Source: an uncultured SAR86 cluster bacterium | Lineage (GTDB): Bacteria; Pseudomonadota; Gammaproteobacteria; Magnimaribacterales; D2472 | Length of the DNA: 64,000 nucleotides | Reading direction: 5' to 3' | Assembly (NCBI GenBank): GCA_902596165.1 | Contig: CACJSU010000003.1 | Location: 62,001 to 126,000, forward strand | Part shown: positions 35,137 to 42,782 of the stretch, piece by piece | Numbering within the stretch: position 1 is the stretch's first letter | Layout: the number at the start of each line of letters is the position of its first letter | Notes under the pieces: model-generated | Databases searched by the model: none | Told to the model about the DNA's origin: nothing | What the model saw: only the letters and a program-made list of their open reading frames with translations | Program-made: the position numbers and the translations under genes

Positions 35137-35664
35137 ATGAAACTTATTGAACAGAACATTGAGGGATGCTACAAAATAGAAAATGAGGTCTTTAAAGATA
35201 AACGAGGATTCTTCTTTGAATGCATGAATGAAAAAATTCTTAAAAAATTATCTGTCGAAAAAATAGATCAAACAAATATATCAAAATCTCATTATGGAGT
35301 GTTTAGAGGTTTCCATTATCAAGTTGAAGAGAAGTTAACTCAATTTGTAACTTGCATTAAAGGCGAAGTTATAGATTTTGCCCTTGATATTAGAAAAGAT
35401 TCATCAACTTTTGGAAAAATTGTTGAGGTAAGACTCTCTGAGGACAACCATCATACTCTATATTTGCCTCCTGGACTCGCGCATGCCTTTTTAAGCGTAT
35501 CCAATGAAACTATATTGTTATATCATGTTGCTGGAAAATATGTGAAAGGAAAAGAGCGAGGGGTTAACTTTAATTCTCTTGACCTAGAGCTACCTTTCCG
35601 CCCAAAAATTATTAATGATAGAGATCTATCTTGGCCAAGCTTTGATGAGTGTGAATATATATAA
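35137..35664 (+). CDS. rmlC: dTDP-4-dehydrorhamnose 3,5-epimerase-like
   Basis: 175 residues of the RmlC cupin family: CYKIENEVFKDKRGFFFE, FRGFHYQ with the catalytic His, LYLPPGLAHAFLSVSNET, and YHVAGKY with the Tyr region. It epimerises C3 and/or C5 of dTDP-4-keto-6-deoxyglucose. The family's WNDP segment is FNSLD here, so it may be a C5- or C3-only enzyme for a branched or amino sugar rather than L-rhamnose; no rmlD is seen. It starts the plus-strand operon rmlC-methyltransferase-aminotransferase-SDR, fed by the distant rmlAB. No clear ribosome binding site is at the usual distance; the nearest GAGG is about 17 bases from the ATG. Confidence 0.82.
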   Translation: MKLIEQNIEGCYKIENEVFKDKRGFFFECMNEKILKKLSVEKIDQTNISKSHYGVFRGFHYQVEEKLTQFVTCIKGEVIDFALDIRKDSSTFGKIVEVRLSEDNHHTLYLPPGLAHAFLSVSNETILLYHVAGKYVKGKERGVNFNSLDLELPFRPKIINDRDLSWPSFDECEYI

Positions 35665-35669
35665 ATATT

Positions 35670-36896
35670 ATGAATAACAAGACTATGAAATGCAGATTTA
35701 CTGGCGATGATATACCAATTATTCATTCATTTGGGAACCAACCAATAGCAAATGGTTTCTTAAAAGATAAAGAAAATCAGGATGAATATTTCTTTGAGAT
35801 GTCTGTTGCAATTAACCTAGAAAATGGTTTATTTCAATTAGTAAATCAGCCTGATCCCACTCAAATGTTTCATGAAAACTATGCTTTTTTCAGCAGAACT
35901 TCAAACTTTATGAAAATTCATTTTGAATCAGTTGCTGATGAAATTTTACAGATTATTTCTAAAGATAATAAAATTAATGAAACTTCCTTTGTAATAGAAG
36001 TTGGTTCAAATGACGGGGTGATGCTTGAGCATTTAGTGAGGAATAATGTTCCTTGTCTTGGTGTCGAGCCTTCTCTAAATGTTGCTAAAGAATCTAATAA
36101 ATATGGCGTTGAAACTATTAGTGAATTTATTAGCTCTGATTTGGCAGAAAAGATTATTCAATCAAAAAATAATGCTGATGTTATATATGCAGCAAATGTT
36201 TTTTGTCACATCCCAGATATTGATGATCTTGCTAGAGCCTGCTCTATATTATTGAAAGATAATGGCTATTTAATTTTTGAAGATCCATACCTAGGTGATG
36301 TTCTTGAAAAGGTCTCATATGACCAAATATATGATGAGCATGTATATCTGTTCAACTGCAATGCGGTTCAAAATGTATTTAAAAAATATGGATTAACTTT
36401 ATTCGACTGCAAGCCACTTAATACTCATGGTGGATCAATGCGATATTATCTCAAAAAATCTGTTGAAGTTAATTCATCAGATGCTCTGAATTATCAGCTA
36501 ATAAAAGAGGATAAGATTGGGATCATGGATATTAGTTCGTATGAAAAATTTAGTTCTGAATGCGAAATGTCTAAGATAGCTTTTAAAGAACATCTCACAA
36601 AATGTAAATCCAATAATGAAAAAGTTGTTGGTTATGGGGCAACATCCAAAAGCACTACAATTCTTAATTATTGTGATATTGGCCCAGATCTAATTGACTT
36701 CATTGTTGATACAACGCCTATCAAGCAAAATACATATACTCCTGGTAAACATATTCCAGTATTGCCGTATGAGAAATTTGTTCCCCATCCAGACACATCA
36801 GTTCTCTTTGCGTGGAATCATAAAGAGGAAATATTAAAAAAAGAAAAAGACTTTTCAGGAAAATGGATTACTCACTTATATCAAGATTTTTTCTAA
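35670..36896 (+). CDS. SAM-dependent C-methyltransferase (TylC3/NovU/TcaB9 type)
   Basis: 408 residues in the three-part layout of sugar C-methyltransferases: N-terminal part (1-75), SAM domain with FVIEVGSNDGVMLEHL (motif 110-116) and catalytic YDEH (221-224), and C-terminal part with VVGYGATSKSTTILNYC. These enzymes add a methyl to C3 (or C5) of a dTDP-4-keto-deoxysugar to make a branched sugar. The N-terminal zinc site normally has four Cys; here only Cys8 remains (CRFTGDD), and the second CxxC is absent. Five bases follow the RmlC-like gene, and the aminotransferase is next, so a methyl-branched aminosugar is predicted. Confidence 0.82.
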   Translation: MNNKTMKCRFTGDDIPIIHSFGNQPIANGFLKDKENQDEYFFEMSVAINLENGLFQLVNQPDPTQMFHENYAFFSRTSNFMKIHFESVADEILQIISKDNKINETSFVIEVGSNDGVMLEHLVRNNVPCLGVEPSLNVAKESNKYGVETISEFISSDLAEKIIQSKNNADVIYAANVFCHIPDIDDLARACSILLKDNGYLIFEDPYLGDVLEKVSYDQIYDEHVYLFNCNAVQNVFKKYGLTLFDCKPLNTHGGSMRYYLKKSVEVNSSDALNYQLIKEDKIGIMDISSYEKFSSECEMSKIAFKEHLTKCKSNNEKVVGYGATSKSTTILNYCDIGPDLIDFIVDTTPIKQNTYTPGKHIPVLPYEKFVPHPDTSVLFAWNHKEEILKKEKDFSGKWITHLYQDFF

Positions 36897-36903
36897 TACT
36901 TTT

Positions 36904-38013
36904 ATGAGCCTCTTTTTTTCCAATCCAAAGGCTGGATTCAAATTAAATAAAAAAAAGATTTTAAAAAGTCTTGGAAACTTAATCGATTCTGGGGAATATA
37001 TACTTGGACCCAACGTCAATCTTTTTGAACAAGAAATGGTCTCTTATCTTGGCTCAAAGGGATATTTTGTATCCTGTGCAAATGGAACAGATGCCATCAC
37101 ACTTGCATTATTATCTTATAATATCAATTCTGGAAAGGTTATTGTGCCCTCACACACTGCAACTGCTTCTGTAGCAGGCATCCAAAAAGCAGGTTGTTCA
37201 CCTGTATTTGTTGATATTGATTCTGATACATTGCTTATGTCCATTCATGAGGTAGAGAGAGCCCTAAAAAAACACAACGATATCAAGGCAATTTTAGCAG
37301 TACATCTTTATGGTACTGGAATAAATATTAATCTTTTAAAGAAAATAGCAAAAAAATATAAATGTATCGTGATAGAGGATTGCGCACAAAGTCATGGAAC
37401 TAAAATTCATGGTAAACAAGCTGGCACTATTGCTTCTGCTGGAACATTTAGTTTTTTCCCCACAAAAAATTTAGCTGCTTTAGGTGATGGTGGCGGCATT
37501 TGGGTACCATCAAAAAAGATAAGAGATAAAGCTATATCTCTTAGGCAATATGGTTGGAATAAGAATAGAATTGTTGCTTATGATAATGGATTTAATTCTA
37601 GATTGGATGAAATTCAGGCTATGATTTTGAGAATAAGGCTAAAAAATTTAAATCAAGATATAAAAAAAAGACAGAAAATTGCACAAACCTATCAAGCGAA
37701 ACTATCTGATAGTTTTAAGCAAATTTCATATCCCGAATATCAATCCTCATCCTTTCACTTATTTGTTGTTAAAGTAAAAAATAGACGTAAATTAATGTCA
37801 TTTTTAGCTAAAAATAATATTTACCTTGGAGTACATTACTTTCCATCAAATCATAATAATGGAAAGTTACAAACAAAAAGGTTTTCGCTTCCAATTACGG
37901 ACAGTGCATCAAAGTCTGTTGTATCATTGCCAATATTTCCTGAGCTTAAAAAAATTGATCAATTAAGAATTATTGAGTTGTTAAATAGCTTTTATGATAA
38001 ACAAAAAATCTAA
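36904..38013 (+). CDS. PLP-dependent dTDP-sugar aminotransferase (FdtB/DesV-like)
   Basis: 369 residues, DegT/DnrJ fold: SGEYILGPNVNLFEQEM, CANGTDAITLALL, ILAVHLYGTGIN, VIEDCAQSHG, and FSFFPTKNLAALGDGG with the PLP Lys in FFPTKN. The resemblance is to 3-keto aminotransferases such as FdtB, DesV and TylB rather than LegC. With the 3,4-ketoisomerase (FdtA-like, 40698-41111) and rmlAB it would give a dTDP-3-amino-3,6-dideoxyhexose. Its end overlaps the next SDR gene by 20 bases. It begins eight bases after the methyltransferase stop. Confidence 0.83.
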   Translation: MSLFFSNPKAGFKLNKKKILKSLGNLIDSGEYILGPNVNLFEQEMVSYLGSKGYFVSCANGTDAITLALLSYNINSGKVIVPSHTATASVAGIQKAGCSPVFVDIDSDTLLMSIHEVERALKKHNDIKAILAVHLYGTGININLLKKIAKKYKCIVIEDCAQSHGTKIHGKQAGTIASAGTFSFFPTKNLAALGDGGGIWVPSKKIRDKAISLRQYGWNKNRIVAYDNGFNSRLDEIQAMILRIRLKNLNQDIKKRQKIAQTYQAKLSDSFKQISYPEYQSSSFHLFVVKVKNRRKLMSFLAKNNIYLGVHYFPSNHNNGKLQTKRFSLPITDSASKSVVSLPIFPELKKIDQLRIIELLNSFYDKQKI

Positions 38014-38944
38014 GATTTTAGTTCTTGGTGGATCTGGTCAAGTAGGCTCATCCTTAACTAATTTGCTATCTGAAAATAATTATGATTTCTCTTTAGTAAG
38101 AAAAGGGAAATGGGGTAATGATTCTCTGATTAAAAAAGCTAAATTAATTTCAACTGATTTATTTGATTTAAATGAGAAAGGCATAAAAAAACTTATTCAT
38201 AAATATGATGTAATTTTTCATTTAGCAGCAAATACTCAAGTTCAAAATAATCTTAAGATTGAAAATAAAAACTTTATAGATCAAGTCGGTCTATTAAATA
38301 AACTGCTTCTATCCATGATTGGCACAAAAAAGGTTTTAGTTTTTTCAAGTTCATGCTCAGTATATGCGGGCTCAAATGATAAGGTGATTGATCAATATTC
38401 TTCAGCAATGCCTTTAACTTCATATGATTTAGTAAAATCAACCTCAGATAAGATTATTGAGTACTATAAAAATACTCATAATGTGAAGTGCTCATCAGTA
38501 AGATTTTCAAACATTTATGGGCCTGATCAAAACTTAGAAAAGAAAAAAAATAGGCGTATTTTGAATACCCTATTATCTCAAATGCACTCAAATGGAGCGG
38601 TAGAAATTGTAGGCAATGGTAAATTTTATAGAAATTATATACATGTAAATGATGCTTGCAGAATGCTAGTCAAAATTGCAAAAAATATAAATACCAAGCA
38701 AGCTATTTTTTTAGGATGCTCTAAAGAAAATATTTTTTTTATTGATGCAATTAAGATTTTATCTAAAATATATAACAAAACTTTTGATGCTAATGTCAAA
38801 ATTAAAACAGGTCGAAAAGTCAAATATAGATCTGATACAAGATCATATAAAATAATGCCATCTGAAATCTTTCTATCTAACTTCAGATATGAATTTAATA
38901 TTGAAAAAGGTTTTAATAATTTATTAGAAAATACAGAATTTTAA
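37994..38944 (+). CDS. Extended SDR, NAD-dependent sugar epimerase/reductase
   Basis: 316 residues: ILVLGGSGQVGSSLTNLL, FHLAANTQVQNNL, VFSSSCSVYAGS (Ser site) and SYDLVKSTSDKI (Tyr-Lys). It is an extended SDR of sugar loci, probably the 4-ketoreductase or epimerase finishing the sugar made by the preceding three genes. It overlaps the aminotransferase by 20 bases. Its stop abuts, without a single spacer base, the stop of the convergent methyltransferase gene at 38945. The specific reaction is unknown; fusing the local pathway into a branched deoxysugar is inference. Confidence 0.72.
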   Translation: MINKKSKILVLGGSGQVGSSLTNLLSENNYDFSLVRKGKWGNDSLIKKAKLISTDLFDLNEKGIKKLIHKYDVIFHLAANTQVQNNLKIENKNFIDQVGLLNKLLLSMIGTKKVLVFSSSCSVYAGSNDKVIDQYSSAMPLTSYDLVKSTSDKIIEYYKNTHNVKCSSVRFSNIYGPDQNLEKKKNRRILNTLLSQMHSNGAVEIVGNGKFYRNYIHVNDACRMLVKIAKNINTKQAIFLGCSKENIFFIDAIKILSKIYNKTFDANVKIKTGRKVKYRSDTRSYKIMPSEIFLSNFRYEFNIEKGFNNLLENTEF

Positions 38945-39733
38945 TCATTTTGCTTTTTTCTTAAAAAGCAAATGAACAGTATTTCGTAATCTATATTTTT
39001 TTTTAAAATTCATCATTGGAAGATCGTCCTCATGACCTGCTCTAATACCAGTAGCTGCATCTTGATGAATAAGTTCGTATCCTATTGAGACTAATACTTC
39101 TTCTATTTCTTGCTGAGATAAAAACCAATGTGGTATTTTTGACTCGTAGTAATTCTGCAATGAAGCAAATGACTGAATGTTGCCACAAAATACATCTCCA
39201 AGAAGTATATAGTCAGGATTTGTTTTAGATAATTCAATTAGTTGCTGCTTCCAGTTCTTTATATACTGAATAACAGATCCGCAAAAAACAAAGTCATATT
39301 TTGAACGAGGTATATTTTCGGAAAAACTTACTGGCAAATTTAGGTTCTTATAAAATTTTTTTCCATGGGCTACAACCTCGGGAACTTCAACTATTTTATA
39401 TAAAATGCTCGATCTAGTCTTTGGGATACATTCCTGCAAGTTTAAGTATCCCACCCCAAGGCCGCCACCAAAATCTAGAACCTTAAACTTTCTTGAGATT
39501 CTAAAACTTTTCATAGCAATTGATACCATGGCCGGATAACTTGTAAAACGCTGCTTATAAAATTTAGGAATCTGTTTTCCTTTATTTATCATAGCAAGAG
39601 AATCCTTAGCAGCTTTCTTTGCTGATTTTAAATATGTGCTGCCACTAAAGCCTTTTCCTACAGCAGAATTTTCTGCTTCGGCAAAGTCTGAATAAACTCC
39701 TTCCCATATGTAAAAATCTTTGAGCTTTGTCAT
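38945..39733 (-). CDS. Putative SAM methyltransferase of the TIGR04325-like group
   Basis: 262 residues. The N-terminal FYIWEGVYSDFAEAE, then KVLDFGGGLGVGYLNLQE (SAM motif I) and YDFVFCGSVIQYIKNW, are typical of a family of putative methyltransferases found in polysaccharide loci, whose reactions are unknown. It lies convergent to the SDR gene and 35 bases downstream of the SDR at 39769, on the minus strand. It probably methylates a sugar oxygen of the surface glycan, adding to the FkbM and C-methyltransferase genes of this region; substrate unknown. Confidence 0.7.
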   Translation of the reverse strand: MTKLKDFYIWEGVYSDFAEAENSAVGKGFSGSTYLKSAKKAAKDSLAMINKGKQIPKFYKQRFTSYPAMVSIAMKSFRISRKFKVLDFGGGLGVGYLNLQECIPKTRSSILYKIVEVPEVVAHGKKFYKNLNLPVSFSENIPRSKYDFVFCGSVIQYIKNWKQQLIELSKTNPDYILLGDVFCGNIQSFASLQNYYESKIPHWFLSQQEIEEVLVSIGYELIHQDAATGIRAGHEDDLPMMNFKKKYRLRNTVHLLFKKKAK

Positions 39734-39768
39734 ACTAATATATATATTATTAAAAAATTAAACTCTCC

Positions 39769-40701
39769 TCAGGGCTTGTGAGGTAAATTATAAATTGTTT
39801 CCTTAATAGCTTTCTCTAGATTACCCTGATAAGAAAACCCTTCATCTAAAAACTTTTTAGTTGAAACTTCATAACTCAATTGATTCATGATTTTATTTTT
39901 TACAAATTTAATCTTCATATCTGGGATATATTTTTTAATGGTATCAGAAACCTCTTTAACAGTTAGATTGTTAGTAAGAGCATTATAAGTAGTATTTTTA
40001 AAAAGATTTTTTTCAATAGCAAATATAATTGCTCTGGCTGCATCATTTAAATCAAGGTAAGGTCTTTTTTGATGATAAGCTGTTTCCCAAACAGTCAATT
40101 CATCTCCAAGGCATGCTTGCCAGCAAAATTTATTTACAGCGGTATGAAATCTCATGCCAATTGAAAAGCCATAAATAGTGCCAAATCGAAAACATAAAAA
40201 TTGTAAATTTTTTGATTTTGAATATTTCTTTAATAAGGACTCTTCTCTTAATTTAGACTCGGCATATGGGCTTTGTGGATTCAACTCTTCATCTGGGCAG
40301 GTTTCATCAACCAGATTAGACTGAGTGCCATAAACTGATGTAGAGGAAATATGGATTAACTTTGCTCCTGATCTAGATGCTGCCTCAGCCAAGACTTGCG
40401 TGCAATCAAAATTATTTTTTTCGACCTCTTCAGAGTTTTCAAAACTTCCAGCTGCATCAGTAATTGCGGCTAAGTTTATTATGAAAGTATCATTATCAAG
40501 AATTTTATTAAAATCAAATTCTCTTACATCTGCACTAAAAAATTTATAGCTATGATTAGATGGAAGTTTGAATAATGAAGCAAATCTTTGTGTTAATAAA
40601 TTGTCGATTAAGATAATTTCTGATTTAGGAAATGCCTCAGGCAGTCTTCTAATTAAATGAGATCCAATATGGCCAAGAGCACCCGTAACTATTATTTTCA
40701 T
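39769..40701 (-). CDS. Extended SDR, NAD-dependent epimerase/dehydratase
   Basis: 310 residues: IIVTGALGHIGSHLIRRLP, FIINLAAITDAAGSFEN, IHISSTSVYGTQSN (Ser site) and SPYAESKLREES (Tyr-Lys). TIYGFSIGMRFHTAVNKFCW resembles the segment in the SDR at 29270, so the two may be paralogues. It overlaps by four bases the 3,4-ketoisomerase gene before it, which suggests it acts on the dTDP-3-keto or 3-amino sugar, for example as a C4-reductase. GDP-sugar reduction after gmd is another possibility. The reaction is not decided by the sequence. Confidence 0.72.
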   Translation of the reverse strand: MKIIVTGALGHIGSHLIRRLPEAFPKSEIILIDNLLTQRFASLFKLPSNHSYKFFSADVREFDFNKILDNDTFIINLAAITDAAGSFENSEEVEKNNFDCTQVLAEAASRSGAKLIHISSTSVYGTQSNLVDETCPDEELNPQSPYAESKLREESLLKKYSKSKNLQFLCFRFGTIYGFSIGMRFHTAVNKFCWQACLGDELTVWETAYHQKRPYLDLNDAARAIIFAIEKNLFKNTTYNALTNNLTVKEVSDTIKKYIPDMKIKFVKNKIMNQLSYEVSTKKFLDEGFSYQGNLEKAIKETIYNLPHKP

Positions 40702-41111
40702 TTTTTTAACCTTGCTTTTAAGAAATTTTTGTAATCCCTAATATAGTCTCTTTCATCAAAGGGCTGATCACAAAATACATTGATTATTGAGTTTTCTTCT
40801 AAATAATCTTGAGAAGCCCAAATTCCACAAGGTACCAGTAATCCATTTCCTGGAAGCAAAGTGTATTTAGCTAAATTATTACCATCGTCGCACTTAACAT
40901 TGATACTTCCACTAATGCAAAATATAAATTGATTACATAATTTGTGGGCATGATTTCCTCTTGTGGAGCCTTTGCCTGAAGATACTGAAAATGCTCTTAT
41001 GGGAGAAAAAGGTAAAACCTTAAAGTCTAAAGAAATTAGATAACTTTCACTTCCAATTTTTTCGGAGTCAATCCTAAGAATGTTATCAATCGTATGCAGA
41101 GGAAAGTTCAT
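40698..41111 (-). CDS. fdtA: FdtA/WxcM-like dTDP-4-oxo-6-deoxyglucose 3,4-ketoisomerase (cupin)
   Basis: 137 residues, one cupin domain. FSVSSGKGSTRGNHAHKLCN contains the RGxHAH motif of FdtA/QdtA/WxcM with the catalytic His residues, followed by NQFIFCISGSINV and LVPCGIWASQDYL. The enzyme moves the keto group of dTDP-4-keto-6-deoxyglucose from C4 to C3, the step before a 3-aminotransferase. Such an aminotransferase is encoded at 36904. It is the first gene of a three-gene minus-strand unit that faces the glycosyltransferase at 41245 across 133 bases. Confidence 0.83.
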   Translation of the reverse strand: MNFPLHTIDNILRIDSEKIGSESYLISLDFKVLPFSPIRAFSVSSGKGSTRGNHAHKLCNQFIFCISGSINVKCDDGNNLAKYTLLPGNGLLVPCGIWASQDYLEENSIINVFCDQPFDERDYIRDYKNFLKARLKK

Positions 41112-41244
41112 AAAATAATGTAGTTTTTAAAAAATTATAATGATTGTACTAGACCCAATACAATTCTATGCAATTAATTAAAAATTAGTTGGAAGTATCT
41201 ATATAATTTGTATCTAAGTATATTGGGTTATATAAACTTAAGAA

Positions 41245-42198
41245 TTGAAAATAATCAATCATCCAAAAATTGCGCTGGGAATGATAACTTGGATGTCAGG
41301 CTATGGGCATCTCAGTGAAACATTAAATTCATTATTAAATCAATCATATAAAAATTTTGAGCTGACCATTTATGATGACTGCAGTCCAGAAGATCCTTCA
41401 AAATATATCTTAGATATAGTCAATAAGGATTCAAGAGTTAAATATGTAAGAGGAGCCAAAAGACTTGGAGCAGCAAAAGCTTTTCAAAACATTCTTCAGC
41501 TAATTGATTCTGAAGCAGACTTCTTTGCTTGGTGCCCTGATCATGATATTTATCACCAAGATTGGCTGAAAGAGTTAACCAACACCCTCCTTTTAAATAA
41601 AAATGCTGCTGTTGCATATCCACTACTAACTGGGATTGATAATGATGGCAAACAAAATAAAAGATTGCCGACTACTTATGATAATTCTAATATGAGTACC
41701 ATCATGAGAATTAAAAGCTTTGCCTTTTTAAGGGCTGGAGCTGGAAATATAGCTCATGGCTTATTTAGACTGTCTATGATTCAGCGAGTTGGAGGGTGGC
41801 CAGAAAATCAAGTTTTAGCTGATGTAATATTAATCCTTAAACTTCAAAAATATGGATGTATTTGTCTTAAAGAAAAAAAATTATTTTATAGACGAGACAA
41901 AGAAGAAAACGAAATTTTTGATAAAAATATTAATAAAAGGCAACTCCAAATGATATTTCCTGATGGGATACCTATTTCTAGAAAAATTTTAGGTTATAGG
42001 GCTTTGAATCTATTGCACCTCATTAAGCATGATCTTATTCCATCTATTTACAAAAAGGATGAGAGTTTTATTTACGCAATATCAGAATGCTTTTTTTTAT
42101 TTTTGAAACAAGTATTTGATATCTTCTCTATTATAATTAGGCGAGTATTTTATAACAGAATCATACGTTCATTTATCAGCCATTTATTAAGCAGATAA
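41245..42198 (+). CDS. Glycosyltransferase, family 2 (GT-A)
   Basis: 317 residues from a TTG at 41245 (no upstream ATG fits). IALGMITWMSGYGHLSETLN, FELTIYDDCSPEDPSK and ADFFAWCPDHDIYHQDWL (DxD-like metal site PDHD) are family 2 features. It adds a sugar from a nucleotide donor in the cytoplasm. The C-terminal region from about residue 275 is hydrophobic (FFLFLKQVFDIFSIIIRR), possibly a membrane anchor. It is the last glycan gene before the housekeeping region, convergent with pgsA at a 32-base gap, and so marks the right border of the variable region. Confidence 0.8.
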   Translation: MKIINHPKIALGMITWMSGYGHLSETLNSLLNQSYKNFELTIYDDCSPEDPSKYILDIVNKDSRVKYVRGAKRLGAAKAFQNILQLIDSEADFFAWCPDHDIYHQDWLKELTNTLLLNKNAAVAYPLLTGIDNDGKQNKRLPTTYDNSNMSTIMRIKSFAFLRAGAGNIAHGLFRLSMIQRVGGWPENQVLADVILILKLQKYGCICLKEKKLFYRRDKEENEIFDKNINKRQLQMIFPDGIPISRKILGYRALNLLHLIKHDLIPSIYKKDESFIYAISECFFLFLKQVFDIFSIIIRRVFYNRIIRSFISHLLSR

Positions 42199-42230
42199 CT
42201 GTAATAAATGCTAAAAAGATGCCTATAACT

Positions 42231-42782
42231 TTAATCAGATATTTTGATTAATTTCAAAGATTGAATGGAGTATTGAAAACCTGTTTGTAAGGAGAGGAGC
42301 ATCGCTAAAACAAGAAAAAAGTCTGAAAGAAAAATAATTAAAGCTTTATCAAAATATAATCCAGCAAGAAATCCTGTAATTGCTATAAATTGAATTGAGG
42401 TTTTAGTTTTTGCCATCAATGTTACATTTGTTGCATTTGAAATCCCATTTCTAGCATTTAGATCTCGCAAAGCACTTATCCAAAAATCTCTTGCAAGCAT
42501 TACACCTCCAAGAAAAGCTATCAAAACGCTAGATAGCTCAATACTAAGTGCAAGAATAAGAAAAATTACTAAAATTTTATCTGCAATCGGATCTAATATA
42601 GATCCTATAATTGATTCAAGCTTATATTTTCTCGCAAGAAAACCATCCCAGTAATCAGAAACACTAGCTAATAAAAAGAGAATTAATGCCCATCCGTAAT
42701 AATCAAACAAAGTTATTAATATAAAAATTACAGGTGCTATTAAGATTCTTAAATAAGTGAGAGATTGAATAAAATAATTCAT
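42231..42782 (-). CDS. pgsA: CDP-diacylglycerol-glycerol-3-phosphate phosphatidyltransferase
   Basis: 183 residues, about four or five membrane helices. The CDP-alcohol phosphotransferase motif is visible as DGFLARKYKLESIIGSILD followed by PIAD, giving DGx2AR-x8-Gx3Dx3D. PgsA makes phosphatidylglycerophosphate for phosphatidylglycerol and cardiolipin. In many gammaproteobacteria pgsA follows uvrC, as here; the genes overlap by four bases. This is the first core gene next to the glycan region. Confidence 0.9.
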   Translation of the reverse strand: MNYFIQSLTYLRILIAPVIFILITLFDYYGWALILFLLASVSDYWDGFLARKYKLESIIGSILDPIADKILVIFLILALSIELSSVLIAFLGGVMLARDFWISALRDLNARNGISNATNVTLMAKTKTSIQFIAITGFLAGLYFDKALIIFLSDFFLVLAMLLSLQTGFQYSIQSLKLIKISD

